A stretch of 43,966 nt of DNA. Origin: Verrucomicrobiota bacterium (lineage in GTDB: Bacteria; Verrucomicrobiota; Verrucomicrobiia; Chthoniobacterales; UBA10450). A program made the position numbers and the translations under genes. Below are positions 15,739 through 25,274 of the stretch, in pieces. The stretch lies in contig QHOS01000029.1 of the NCBI GenBank assembly GCA_003219415.1, positions 1 to 43,966 on the forward strand, in the 5' to 3' direction. How positions within the stretch are numbered: position 1 is the first letter of the stretch; each line of letters starts with the position of its first letter. Under the pieces are notes generated by a model. The model saw only the letters and a program-made list of their open reading frames with translations. It had not been told where the DNA came from and did not search any database.

Positions 15739-17862
15739 CTATTTCCTTACGCCTTCCAATTCATCGGCAAGCGGCTGCGCATCATACACCTTGCGCAGCG
15801 CTTCGATTATGGCAGCAGAATCAACCGAGACAGCACGCGCTTGAGTGTCTGTGTAAATGCAATCGAGCACCAAAGATTGAATGTTGCCATCGAAAATAAT
15901 GCCCACGAATTCGTTTGCCCTGTTTACAACGGGGCTGCCGCTGTTGCCGCCAATGATGTCCGCGTCGGACACGAAATTGAAATGTGTCGCGAGATTCAAA
16001 CTGGCTTTTTTGTCGACCCAACGCTTCGGCAGATCGAACGGCGGCCTGTTGTCGTGTTCGGCAGAACGCTGATATAAACCGGCGAAATCAGTAAAGGCCG
16101 GAATTTGTTTCCCGTCCTGTTCGTAGCCGCGCACGGTCCCATAGGAAAGGCGAAGGGTGAAGGTCGCATCCGGATAGCTACCCGTGCCTTCGATCGCAAA
16201 ACGTGCTTTGGCGATTTCCGAATACGCTTGTTTTTTGATTTCATCTTGCGCATCGTGGATCTTCTTCGCTTCTCTCGCTGGGCCGTCCAAAAGACGCGCG
16301 ACATCGATCATCGGATCATGTGCTGCTTGCAATGCGGCCGCATCTTTCGCGTAAAGATCTTTGCGCACGGCGACATCTTTTAGTTTGGTCCCGGAGACGA
16401 GCTCGACGGCGCGATCGTGCGGCGATTTCCCACCGAGCACCTTTTTTACGAGCGGATCGTCGGCGCCAAATTGGGTGGCGAAATCGGTCAACGAATCCGT
16501 CAGACGCAGGGTTTCGTAGTCGTCATAAATCGGCTCGCTCGAAAAAAGTTCGAGTTCCAGCGAATCGAGCGCGCTGTCGCGGAATTGGGGAATCCGCTCC
16601 CCATTGGGTTTGGTTCGTTCGTCCACGGCACGAAGCAGCAACCGGGCATATTCAAACAGATTTCCGAAGAACGCTCGGGGGCCGCGATAACCAACGGGTA
16701 TTGGCCGTTCCTGTTCAAGATAATTGTACAGTGGCGCGTTTTTGGCGATTTCGGCCTGAGCATTTTTGATCCGATCGTACGCGCCGGCGGTCGACCGCAA
16801 TTTCGGATCGCGCGCAATCGCGTCACGCAGTTTTTGTTCGCGCGCCTGGAGTTGTGCCCAGATTTGCGGATCAAGCAGCCCGGCAAGATAACCGTCGTAA
16901 CGTTTCCGGTTATTTTGGTCGCCGAAAAGATCGTCGCGTGTTTTTCTTGCGTTTTCGAACGATCGCGCACCGTACGCCAGCTCCAGCACTTCGCGTCGGT
17001 TAAACAAACGCAGGAGGTAAGGCAACCACCGATCGCGCGTGTCGGCCAGTTCATCGACGGTGAGCTGCCGGTCAGTTTTACCAGGGCTGCCGCTCACGAA
17101 GGTTAGTTCGCCGTCGCTCGGGCCGCGCGAATTCCATTTAAGAAAATTGTCAATCTTCGCGGGCTGCCCACTTTCGTAGACTCGAAAAATGCAAACATCG
17201 AGATCGTAGCGTGGGTACTCGAAATTATCCGGATCGCCTCCGTAAAATGCTATCTGCTGTTCCGGCGCGAAGACTAACCGGACATCATCATAACGCTTGT
17301 AGCGATAAAGGTGATACGCTCCGCCTTGATAGAGCGTGACGACATCCGAACGCAGCCCGGTCTTGTCTTTGCTTTCCTTCTCAATCGCAGCGATGACTGA
17401 GCTGCGCGCACTGGAAGCCTGGTCGTTTGTCATTCCCGGTTTCACCGCTCCGTTCACTCGCGTTGTCACATCTTCGATTGACATCAGCACGTTGAGCTCG
17501 AGATCGGTCGATTTGATTTCCTCCGCCTGGGTTCTCGCGTAGAAGCCGTCCTTCAAATAATTGTGCTGCGCGTCGCTCATCTTTTGTAATGTGTCGGCAC
17601 CAACATGGTGATTTGTAATCACAAGACCATTTGCAGATACGAACGAGCCGCTGCCGCCAGAATTAAACCGGACGCTCGCTTTTTGCAGGTGCTCCAACCA
17701 TTGCTGCGTCGGTTCGAATTGATATTTCTCTTTGAGCTGCTTGAGCGGTGGCGCATTGAAAAGCCACATTCCTTCATCGGCAAACCCTGATGCGGCAGAT
17801 TCGAATGCGCACATGATGGCGAATATCGTTAGTTGTTGCGATGCCGAAAAACCAGTAAGCAT
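15739..17862 (-). CDS. S46 family serine peptidase (dipeptidyl-peptidase 7/11-like)
   Basis: Exported exopeptidase that removes dipeptides from peptide N-termini; 707 residues with a predicted signal peptide of about 28 residues. The mature N-terminus has GMWLFNAPP. The catalytic His is in NGLVITNHHVG (residues 85-86) and the nucleophile is Ser641 in GGNSGSPV. FDGN follows the Ser at the usual spacing. The residue 18 after Ser641 is Gly, where I recall DPP11 having a specificity Arg, so a DPP7-like hydrophobic preference is more likely than Asp/Glu (inference). The gene is convergent with thrA and probably monocistronic. Confidence 0.92.
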   Translation of the reverse strand: MLTGFSASQQLTIFAIMCAFESAASGFADEGMWLFNAPPLKQLKEKYQFEPTQQWLEHLQKASVRFNSGGSGSFVSANGLVITNHHVGADTLQKMSDAQHNYLKDGFYARTQAEEIKSTDLELNVLMSIEDVTTRVNGAVKPGMTNDQASSARSSVIAAIEKESKDKTGLRSDVVTLYQGGAYHLYRYKRYDDVRLVFAPEQQIAFYGGDPDNFEYPRYDLDVCIFRVYESGQPAKIDNFLKWNSRGPSDGELTFVSGSPGKTDRQLTVDELADTRDRWLPYLLRLFNRREVLELAYGARSFENARKTRDDLFGDQNNRKRYDGYLAGLLDPQIWAQLQAREQKLRDAIARDPKLRSTAGAYDRIKNAQAEIAKNAPLYNYLEQERPIPVGYRGPRAFFGNLFEYARLLLRAVDERTKPNGERIPQFRDSALDSLELELFSSEPIYDDYETLRLTDSLTDFATQFGADDPLVKKVLGGKSPHDRAVELVSGTKLKDVAVRKDLYAKDAAALQAAHDPMIDVARLLDGPAREAKKIHDAQDEIKKQAYSEIAKARFAIEGTGSYPDATFTLRLSYGTVRGYEQDGKQIPAFTDFAGLYQRSAEHDNRPPFDLPKRWVDKKASLNLATHFNFVSDADIIGGNSGSPVVNRANEFVGIIFDGNIQSLVLDCIYTDTQARAVSVDSAAIIEALRKVYDAQPLADELEGVRK

Positions 17863-17982
17863 CGCTTAGCATAGACACCGAAAAGCGCGCGACAACTGCT
17901 GGTCCTTTCCCTTACTCATGCTCGCGCTCGTAGTCGCAACGACATCGGGCAAGATAGAGGTATGGCAGCGTGTTGAAGGTCG

Positions 17983-18086
17983 CCTCTCCCTTCCGAAGGG
18001 AGAGGGGGAGGATGAGGGATGAGTTTGCCTTGGAGGAACACGGTGACCCCTCACCTCAATCCTCTCCCCTTTAACAAGGGGAGAGG
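17983..18086. repeat. Pair of CCTCTCCC...GGGAGAGG hairpins
   Basis: Two strong hairpins share almost the same stem: 17983-18005 (CCTCTCCCTTC with its complement) and 18061-18086 (CCTCTCCCCTT-TAAC-AAGGGGAGAGG). They lie in the 294-base gap between the divergent S46 peptidase and sulfotransferase genes. No gene is seen in the rest of that gap. Confidence 0.6.
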
Positions 18087-18156
18087 CGGTTCGAACAACT
18101 CTGCTGGGCAGATATCAACATCTCGCCAATCGCTCACTCTTGAATAACTTGCGCAG

Positions 18157-18918
18157 ATGCTCGGAACTAGGCGTTGCAAACTTGAGCGGCTCGATTTCGT
18201 TGTGGCCGGTGCGCAAAAATCCGGCACCACAGCATTGCACTATTTTCTAAGCAAACACCCGAACATAACGATGGGCGATCAGCAGGAGATACATTTTTTT
18301 GATGACGACGCGCTCTTTGTTTCCGAGCCCGATTACGAGGAATTACACAAACATTATGGACCGCTTGGGCCGTCCACCATTGCCGGTGATTGCACGCCCA
18401 GCTACATCTATCATGAGACAGCAGCGGAAAGGATTTGGAAATACAATCCGAAGATCAAATTACTGATTCTTTTGCGAAATCCTGTCGACCGCGCATTTGC
18501 TCACTGGAACATGCAACGATTTAGAGGTCGCGAACCGCTGGATTTTTTTGACGCCGTTCGAGAGGAAAAAACGCGTATTGCCGGAGCGCCTCCCGCTCAA
18601 GCACGCCGCTTTGCTTATGTCGATCGAGGATTTTACGGACAGCAACTCGCGCGTCTGTTCAAATTCTTCCCACGCGACCAAGTCAACGCGGTAAAGTTTG
18701 AAGAGTTTAGGGATAAGCAGCGAGAAATGCTGACTTCGATCTTTTCGTTTCTCGGTCTCGAACCGCTCCGTTCGGTGCGCAGTAAAGACAGAAACGTCGT
18801 TCCATACGAACGGGCGATGAATTGGGAGGAGCGAATTTTCCTCTACAATCTTTTCGCGGAAGACATCACAAAGGTCGAGCAGCTGTTAAACTGGGATTGT
18901 TCGGATTGGAAACTGTAA
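18157..18918 (+). CDS. Sulfotransferase family protein
   Basis: PAPS-dependent sulfotransferase of 253 residues, a single P-loop-like domain. The 5'-phosphosulfate loop is VVAGAQKSGTTALHYFL near residue 15. The 3'-phosphate motif is LLRNPVDRAFAHWNMQR near residue 106. The FYGQQL and VKFEEFRDKQREML stretches are usual for the bacterial heparan N-deacetylase/N-sulfotransferase-like group. No signal peptide. The acceptor could be a glycan, lipid or small molecule; no biosynthetic neighbours identify it. The start at ATG 18157 is the only plausible one. Confidence 0.9.
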   Translation: MLGTRRCKLERLDFVVAGAQKSGTTALHYFLSKHPNITMGDQQEIHFFDDDALFVSEPDYEELHKHYGPLGPSTIAGDCTPSYIYHETAAERIWKYNPKIKLLILLRNPVDRAFAHWNMQRFRGREPLDFFDAVREEKTRIAGAPPAQARRFAYVDRGFYGQQLARLFKFFPRDQVNAVKFEEFRDKQREMLTSIFSFLGLEPLRSVRSKDRNVVPYERAMNWEERIFLYNLFAEDITKVEQLLNWDCSDWKL

Positions 18919-19212
18919 TTAGGGAGCGCACAGCTTGCCCACCGGTGTGCGGGTGTACTCGCGCGCGCGGTGGCAGTTCGCTTCAGACTTCCGGCGCCCT
19001 CGCGAAACGTCACAGGGCTGCATCAAATCCTGCCCGTGGTTCAATACACTGCGCGATCAAGATTTAGACTTGACCTCTTCGCCGCTGTCAAAACAATGTC
19101 TGCTTCGGACATCTGGATCAGGGCAGGGCAGAAAGTTTTTCCCGGCAGTTTCTTTCCCCTTTTCAGAAGAGTTTATAAGGTCAACTTGCCGGCGAAAAAG
19201 GACAAAGCCACT
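18919..19212. other. Gap before the stalk protein gene, no gene recognised
   Basis: 294 bases between the sulfotransferase stop and the start of the S74-domain stalk gene. Both strands were examined. I find no convincing gene, palindromic repeat or promoter. A purine-rich AAAAAGGA near 19196 is a fitting ribosome binding site for the ATG at 19213. Confidence 0.4.
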
Positions 19213-20567
19213 ATGACACCTACAAATCTATTAACGATTCATCGAAAGCCGCGCTCACTTGTCGCGCCGGAGCAATGCTCAGGCGGGGATTTACAGCGCA
19301 GCTGGCCACTGGTTCTCTTGGCGCTTGGCTGCTTTGCACTTTGCCCAGTGATGCAAGCGGTTGTCCCCGTCCCGGACGGAGCCTATCCAGGGGGGAAATA
19401 CGGCAGAAGGACAAGACGCCCTTCTTAGTCTCACGAACGGCACATACAACACGGCAGTTGGCTGGTTTTCCCTTCCGAGCGTCACCGACGGCAAGTTCAA
19501 TACAGGGATGGGCGCCGGGACGTTGGTTGATAACACGGCAGACAACAACACCGCCACTGGCGCCGGAGCGCTTTTAAACAACACGACCGGCGACTCCAAT
19601 ACGGCCACCGGGGCATTTGCGCTTTTTAGCAACACCACGGGCAGCGCAAACACAGTCACCGGCGATTCCGCGCTCTCGAGTAACACCACCGGGTTCCGAA
19701 ATACGGCTACTGGCGCGGCCGCGCTTTTTAGCAACACCACAGGTCCCGCCAATACAGCCATCGGTTTTGGAGCTCACTAACAACACAATTGGCGGCACCA
19801 ACACAGCTAACGGGTATCAAGCGCTATCTAGCAACACCACCGGCATTGGCAATACAGCCATCGGCAACGGTGCGCTCGATGGCAACACCACCGGCGATGA
19901 CAACATCGCTTTGGGTGTCGCCGCGGGGAGTTCTGTGGCCACGGCTAACAACGTTATTTCTATCGGCGCCACCGGTGCGAACGTGAGCGACACGACTTGG
20001 ATCGACAATATTTATGCTACAACTACGGTAAGCGCGACAACGTTGCCAGTCGTTGTGTCTGATTCCGGTCAACTCGGCACCGCTCCCTCTTCGGCCCGGT
20101 TCAAGAAAGAGATCAAACCAATGGACAAAGCCAGCGAAACAATCCTAGCGCTCAAGCCAGTGACGTTTCATTACAAGAGCGACAATACAAATATCCCGCA
20201 ATTTGGCTTAATCGCCGAAGACGTAGCCGAGGTGAACCCGGATCTGATTGTGCGTGACAAGAATGGCGACATTTACACTGTGCGCTACGACGCGGTGAAC
20301 GCGATGTTGCTCAATGAATTTCTCAAGGAGCACAAGAAGGTTGAGGAGCAAGCCCGTGAGACGCGGGAACAAAAAAATGTTATTAACCAGTTAAAGGTAA
20401 GTGTGGCAGAGCAGGAAGCGACTATCGCCCACCAGCAAACAGATTTTCAGTTCAAGCTCACTGAACAGGAAAAGCAAATCGAAGCCTTAACATCGGATCT
20501 TCAGAAGGTGAGCGCGCAGTTGGAAGCGAGCAAATCCGGGCCGCAAATGGTCGAGAGCAATCAATAA
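19213..20567 (+). pseudogene. S74-domain stalk protein (collagen-free adhesin/tail-fibre type) with two frameshifts
   Basis: Three frames must be joined to read this gene. From ATG 19213 a membrane/signal segment (WPLVLLALGCFALCPVMQA) leads to VPVPDGAYPGG. At the G6 run 19390-19395 the frame shifts, and the next frame gives GGNTAEGQDALLSL and about nine NTATGAxALxxNTTG-type repeats. Near 19771 a second shift moves to the frame that carries the remaining repeats. That frame continues with a peptidase S74/chaperone-of-endosialidase domain (ARFKKEIKPMDKASE...FGLIAEDVAEVNPDL) and a C-terminal coiled coil. Such proteins form trimeric, self-processing surface stalks. One fewer G at the run and two extra bases near 19775 restore one frame. 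The gene is decayed, phase-variable or misassembled. Confidence 0.75.
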
Positions 20568-20704
20568 AAGCGGGAGGTGTAGTGGCACATGGCTTCACGC
20601 GCAATCTCTGAAATTATGCGGCTGGCACAGCCGGGCCCACAACGCACCCGCTTGGGATAGGACAGCCCGCCACCGCTGTCCAATGCCGTAGCGCGGGCTC
20701 TCTA

Positions 20705-21448
20705 CTATTTAGGTTTGAATCGTGGACGCTGCTTCGGATCCGAAGCCAACAGCGCTTTCCAACGGAAAATTCGCGCGCCTTGCGACTTAAAAAAGGCGCG
20801 CAATTCATCCGTAAAAAATGAGGAACCGTCCGGTCGCGGATTAAATTCCAGCAAGAGACGCCCTTCGGGTTTGAGAAATCGTGTTCGGATATCGTTGATA
20901 AAAAATTCCCAATCGGCGGGTGTCCATTCGAGCCACTCTCCGTTGTTGGTACGTGTGAGCCGGTGAAAGCAAACGCGGTGGCCTGTTACGAGATCGAATT
21001 TTCTTCCAAGATCGGGCAGCGGCGTTTGCGGCTCAATGCGCCCGATCACGCGGCGAACGTTGAAGAACTCGGTTGTGCCGCGGAAGAACGGCTCCTCATC
21101 CGTGTCAAACCCCAGTCCCTCGTGACCAAATAGCCGGCAGAGGTAGAGAAAGTAACCGGCGCCGCAACCGAGATCGAGAATTTGCAATGGTGGAGAACGA
21201 TCGAGCCAAAGATCCTGCGCGCGCCTAACGTTCACGCCGATCCAGTATTTTGCATCTTCGTAGGCATTGATCTTGCGCGCATTTGGCCGGCAGGGATAAC
21301 TGTCACGCAATCTCTCTAATTCGGTCCTGTCAATCGTCCCGAGAATTCGTCGAGCGCTCACTGGGTGAGTGGAGCGGCAAACGTGTTCCCACAGGCTTTG
21401 GCCTGCGTCGAGTGAAAACAGTTTTTGAAATTTCCGCGAAAGTCGCAC
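20705..21448 (-). CDS. Class I SAM-dependent methyltransferase
   Basis: Rossmann-fold methyltransferase. The SAM-binding motif I is LQILDLGCGAGYFLYLC, followed by the acidic motif GLGFDTDEEP. The motif IV region KFDLVTGHRVCFHRL and a post-motif ending RFLKPEGRLLLEFNPRPDG follow. The frame is open up to 21730 but would then overlap the neighbouring gene by about 190 bases. I chose the GTG at 21448 (VRLSRKFQKLF), giving about 247 residues; the start is uncertain. The acceptor is unknown. It could be a lipid or glycan, as in similar methyltransferases near envelope genes, but nothing here proves it. Confidence 0.8.
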   Translation of the reverse strand: MRLSRKFQKLFSLDAGQSLWEHVCRSTHPVSARRILGTIDRTELERLRDSYPCRPNARKINAYEDAKYWIGVNVRRAQDLWLDRSPPLQILDLGCGAGYFLYLCRLFGHEGLGFDTDEEPFFRGTTEFFNVRRVIGRIEPQTPLPDLGRKFDLVTGHRVCFHRLTRTNNGEWLEWTPADWEFFINDIRTRFLKPEGRLLLEFNPRPDGSSFFTDELRAFFKSQGARIFRWKALLASDPKQRPRFKPK

Positions 21449-21543
21449 CCAATAACGATGCAGCGAAGTGCGTGACACACAAGGCCGACCCAGGGAGCGA
21501 CAGCTTGGCAGTTGTCGAAATAAAGGCGACGGCCGCGAAGCCG

Positions 21544-22161
21544 TCACTCCTTGATAGTAACCTGGATCAGACCGGTTGAGCCTTCGCGTGTCATGAATCC
21601 ACTTCCCCAGCCCCCGTTGCCTGGAATGAGCCGTTGCCCGTAGAAGAATTGCTCGTAACGCCAAATCATATCGAGTGTCGCGCCGGTAGTTTTTTTCCAG
21701 CGAAGCTTGTAATACAAATGGCGTTTCCATGACGGCGAATGGCCGGTCATGAAATTGACTTCGAATGGCGTTGGCCAGTTAAGAACGCTCCGTCGGATTT
21801 CGATGGAAGCATCGTCGCCTGCTGGCGGCACTGTAGAGAGGTTCTCTGCCTCTGATCGCGGTGGACCAAATGCGAAAACCTTTCCACCGTCTGCCAGCCC
21901 AAGCTGACCATTCTTCGTTGTACCGATGTTTGGACTCGGACCATTCCTGTCGTTCAGACTTAGGGCGAGGTCATTAACGTGAAGGATGCCACCAGTGCCG
22001 CGCCCTTCATACACGATCGAATTAATTCGTGCTGAGGTCATCTCAATAGTCCCGAAGCGATCGAGAAAAAGTGAAATCTGGCGGCCGGCGAAAATCCAGC
22101 TCGCTACTATGCCAATAACAAACGCGACCAGAACTCCAAGCGTAATGAGGATCTTGCGCAT
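21544..22161 (-). CDS. Membrane-anchored protein of unknown function
   Basis: 205 residues with one N-terminal membrane segment (ILITLGVLVAFVIGIVASWIF) and a soluble, probably periplasmic, remainder rich in strands. No family is recognised. It lies upstream of the methyltransferase on the same strand and could share its transcript. A purine-rich leader (GGGGGTAGAAAAGA) supports the ATG at 22161. Tyr- and Trp-rich C-terminal parts (YKLRWKKTTGATLDMIWRYEQF) suggest a folded beta domain. Confidence 0.65.
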   Translation of the reverse strand: MRKILITLGVLVAFVIGIVASWIFAGRQISLFLDRFGTIEMTSARINSIVYEGRGTGGILHVNDLALSLNDRNGPSPNIGTTKNGQLGLADGGKVFAFGPPRSEAENLSTVPPAGDDASIEIRRSVLNWPTPFEVNFMTGHSPSWKRHLYYKLRWKKTTGATLDMIWRYEQFFYGQRLIPGNGGWGSGFMTREGSTGLIQVTIKE

Positions 22162-22215
22162 TCTTTTCTACCCCCGCAGGCTACGCTAATTTCGCGGATA
22201 AAACTTGTGGGGATT

Positions 22216-22310
22216 TGTCACTCTGAGCGGAGAGAAGAATCTCTGAACAGATTGTTCCAACAAAAGGAAAGCGCAAGATCGAGAGATGTTTCGCTTCTCC
22301 CAACATGACA
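22216..22310. repeat. MITE-like TGTCA...TGACA palindromic repeat, copy C
   Basis: 95 bp between the DUF885 gene and the membrane-anchored protein gene. The left arm is TGTCACTCTGAGCGGAGAGA. The right arm, on the minus strand, is TGTCATGTTGGGAGAAGCGA. Confidence 0.8.
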
Positions 22311-22357
22311 ACGAAAAACAGCAGCTGATCCGTGCCATCCGCGAAGTCCGCGGTTGA

Positions 22358-24187
22358 CTAAAGGTTATGTTTTTTCCGCTGAATATAATCGTTCACTTGT
22401 TCTTCGAGAATCTCGAGGGGTAACGCGCCGTTTTTCAGCACGACATTGTTAAACTCGCGCCGATCAAATTTTTCGCCCAGTTCGTTTTCTGCACGCGCGC
22501 GCAATTCTTGAATCTTTAACATGCCGATTTTGTAGGCGCACGCCTGACCCGGCGCGACGATGTAACGTTCGATCTCGGATTTAACTTCTTTCTCGCCCAT
22601 GCCGGTTTTCTCGCGCATGTAAGCGATCGCCTGTTCGCGGTTCCAGCGCTTTGCGTGAATGCCAGTATCGACGACCAATCGGACCGCGCGGAAAAGTTCA
22701 TCGCGAAGGCGTCCCAGATCTCCGAACGGATCGTTGTCGTACCACCCGACTTGTTTCGCCAGCCATTCGCAGTAAAGCGCCCAGCCCTCTATGTACGCGG
22801 TGAACGGCAGCACTTTGCGAAATTGCGGAATGCCTTTGAGCTCCTCCGCGGTGGAGAGTTGCCAATGATGTCCCGGCACGCCCTCATGATATGCGAGTGT
22901 TGGCATGCTCCATTTTGGCACTTCATTCATGTCGCGCAGGTTCGCGAAAAAAATCCCGGGACGGCTGCCATCCATGGCGGGAATGTCGTAATACGCTCCC
23001 GGTGCAGTTGATTCCTTGAACTCAGGAACGCGGCGAACTTCGATCTTCGCATGCGGCGTACTAAGGAACAATTCTTTCGACGAACGTTCTGTCGCCTGCG
23101 TGATCAACTCCGTGTACCTCGCCAGGGCATCAGAACGGCCTTTGTCATCGTTTGGATAAAGAAAACGCGGATCCTTGGCGAGTTTGTCCATTGCCTCACC
23201 GATCGGTTGACCTGTAAAGCCGTTTGCATCGAGAATTGCTCGCATCTCGCCTTCGATGCGAGCCACTTCGCGCAGACCAAGTTCATGCACCTCATCGGGC
23301 TTCAGCGTGGTGGTCGTGTTCTCGTGCAACTTGTAGGCGTAGAAGGCGTCGCCATCCGGCAATTTCCAGACGCCATCGTCTGTTGTCGTTTTTGGCAGGA
23401 TTGCCTGGAAATAATCGATTAGTTTTTGATAGGCCGGATAGACTTTGCTGGTTATCGCCGATTCCACACGCGCTTGAAGCTCGGTGCGATCTGCCTCGCT
23501 TAATTTCTCAATCTTCGCAGCCCGGGTTTTGAATGATGTCGCCAGAATATTCTCCGAAGCGGGTTTGCCGATAAACTCGGTCATCTCCTTGAGTACTTCT
23601 TCAACTACAAAACGCGGCGGCAAAATCTGTTTTTGTTCGCGGACCTTCAGGCCGTCGAGCGTTTGATCGAACTTCTTCGGCAAAGCATCGAGCCGCATGA
23701 CGTAGTAATCACAATCCTTCCGGTTCAGCAGCCGGTGCGTATTCGCCATGAAAGACGGAAACTGGTTCTGGACTCCGAAGAGCTGATTAACGGGATAATC
23801 ATGCCATTGCCACTTCTCGCCTTCGGCTTGTATTTGCAAAAACCAATCGAGCACATGCGTCGAAAGCTTTTGCGAAGACGATTGGCGATCGGGCGGATAT
23901 TTGCGAAGCTGCGTCAGATCGCGCTTCCACCTGTCGAATTCGCGTCGTTGATGCGCGGGCGATTCGTCGTCGAGCTTTCCATTGTGACCTGTGATCCCGA
24001 ATTGCTCCACCAGACCGAGCGTGGAGAGTATCTCCGGGTGATCGAAGAGAATTTCGGCAAAGACCTTCTCGTAAAACAGATTCAGACTCCATGGCCGGAA
24101 CCAAATTAAATTAACAAGGAAGACCGCAATCGCGATTGCGACGACGGCAATTATTGCGCCGAACCACTTGAAAATTCGCTTAAACAT
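22358..24187 (-). CDS. DUF885 family putative metallopeptidase
   Basis: 609-residue protein of the DUF885 family, which resembles zinc carboxypeptidase/thermolysin-like peptidases. The N-terminus has one membrane segment (AIIAVVAIAIAVFLVNLIWF), so the enzyme is anchored facing the periplasm. The putative metal site is HEGVPGHHWQ with His434, Glu435, His440 and His441. GWALYCEWLAKQVGWYDND follows and is typical of the family. The C-terminal part YIVAPGQACAYKIGM is also conserved. The substrate is unknown; peptide hydrolysis is the likely role. Confidence 0.9.
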   Translation of the reverse strand: MFKRIFKWFGAIIAVVAIAIAVFLVNLIWFRPWSLNLFYEKVFAEILFDHPEILSTLGLVEQFGITGHNGKLDDESPAHQRREFDRWKRDLTQLRKYPPDRQSSSQKLSTHVLDWFLQIQAEGEKWQWHDYPVNQLFGVQNQFPSFMANTHRLLNRKDCDYYVMRLDALPKKFDQTLDGLKVREQKQILPPRFVVEEVLKEMTEFIGKPASENILATSFKTRAAKIEKLSEADRTELQARVESAITSKVYPAYQKLIDYFQAILPKTTTDDGVWKLPDGDAFYAYKLHENTTTTLKPDEVHELGLREVARIEGEMRAILDANGFTGQPIGEAMDKLAKDPRFLYPNDDKGRSDALARYTELITQATERSSKELFLSTPHAKIEVRRVPEFKESTAPGAYYDIPAMDGSRPGIFFANLRDMNEVPKWSMPTLAYHEGVPGHHWQLSTAEELKGIPQFRKVLPFTAYIEGWALYCEWLAKQVGWYDNDPFGDLGRLRDELFRAVRLVVDTGIHAKRWNREQAIAYMREKTGMGEKEVKSEIERYIVAPGQACAYKIGMLKIQELRARAENELGEKFDRREFNNVVLKNGALPLEILEEQVNDYIQRKKHNL

Positions 24188-24315
24188 GAGCTCGCGTCAG
24201 TGTTGGAACGCCTCCTTAACTATGATGGAGCGGTTGTCCACTTTGGATTCAGAAGTTTATCAAGTGTACATAGCCGACACGGGTTAGCCCAATGCTCAAC
24301 GCCAGACGATCATCC

Positions 24316-24420
24316 TGTCATCCCGAACGAAGAGAGGGAACGCGCAGTTGGAGTTTCGTACACAAATTGCGGAGTGTGATCCAAGTGTGTGTGTCGTTCC
24401 TCGCTCCACTCGGAATGACA
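24316..24420. repeat. MITE-like TGTCA...TGACA palindromic repeat, copy D
   Basis: 105 bp in the 287-base divergent gap between the DUF885 and membrane protein genes. The left arm is TGTCATCCCGAACGAAGAGA. The right arm, on the minus strand, is TGTCATTCCGAGTGGAGCGA. It is the most divergent copy. No gene is seen in the rest of the gap. Confidence 0.7.
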
Positions 24421-24474
24421 GAGGCGGTTTTCCGGGATGGCGTCATATGCGAATTTCAATTATAGCCAAGGGTC

Positions 24475-25134
24475 ATGCCTGCCCCATCAGATCGCATCGA
24501 TAAACCTGAGCCGCGGTGGCAGGTGATCCTTGCACTGCTCGCTGTCGGTGGAATTCACCTGGCATTGCCGCGGTGGTTCATCGTTGGTCCTATCTGGCTG
24601 CTGCCAGGCGTGATCATCGTATTGCTAGTGCCGACAATCATGACCCATCGGACAGGGCGTAAATCGCTCAATCATGCGCTCGGGATCCTGATTAACGCCA
24701 TTATCACTATCGCTTTAATTGGATCAGTCGTCTTGTTAGTGACGACCCTGCCATCCCACAAGGAAACGCCATCGCGACTATTGCGTTCAGGGGGGCTCCT
24801 CTGGCTGACCAACGTCATCGTGTTTGCGCTCTGGTACTGGCGGCTCGACGGCGGTGGGCCGTCCGTGCGCCACGACCAAAACAAGTTCGGCAGCACAAGT
24901 TTTCTCTTTCCGCAGATGCAAGTCCCGCGTGATGAGCGTGCGCAATTTGAGTGCGCGCGTTGGCGGCCGCACTTTGTCGATTATCTGTTTGTCGCGTTTA
25001 CGCAAAGCTCGACATTCGGCCCAACGGACGCACCGTTGCTGGCGCGCTGGGCCAAGGTTCTCGCGATGTGTCAAGTCTTCATCTCACTGAGCATCGTGGT
25101 GTTACTCATCTCGCGAGCCGTTGGTATTTTGTAA
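24475..25134 (+). CDS. Integral membrane protein, possible ion-channel-like C-terminus
   Basis: 219 residues with about five membrane helices. The C-terminal segment VDYLFVAFTQSSTFGPTD, followed by a hydrophobic helix VFISLSIVVLLISRAVGIL, resembles the pore/helix arrangement of two-helix channel-like proteins of the DUF1345 type. AAGGG three bases before the ATG supports the start. No regulatory domain is fused. The gene stands between a divergent peptidase and a cobalamin-binding protein gene. Function is inferred only from topology. Confidence 0.65.
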   Translation: MPAPSDRIDKPEPRWQVILALLAVGGIHLALPRWFIVGPIWLLPGVIIVLLVPTIMTHRTGRKSLNHALGILINAIITIALIGSVVLLVTTLPSHKETPSRLLRSGGLLWLTNVIVFALWYWRLDGGGPSVRHDQNKFGSTSFLFPQMQVPRDERAQFECARWRPHFVDYLFVAFTQSSTFGPTDAPLLARWAKVLAMCQVFISLSIVVLLISRAVGIL

Positions 25135-25274
25135 GGCATTCCGCAAGCCTGACTATTTGCGAGACTTTTGAAATGCTCTGAGCGCCCTCGGCGTTTTTGT
25201 CTTTCTGCTCTTACTCGTGCTCATCCCCACTTTCTTCTGCTGTTGTGAGGGCCAGAGACTGAGTAAAATTAGAA

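Noticed and set aside
16417-17106. 229-residue open frame on the plus strand inside the S46 peptidase gene
   Set aside because: Shadow of a well-supported gene; translation shows no family pattern.
19440-19900. Regularly spaced repeats suggesting a CRISPR array
   Set aside because: The repeats are coding (NTATG...NTTG stalk units) with degenerate sequence and no spacers.
19213-20567. Prophage tail-fibre gene
   Set aside because: S74 domains occur in phage fibres, but no phage structural, lysis or integrase gene is nearby.
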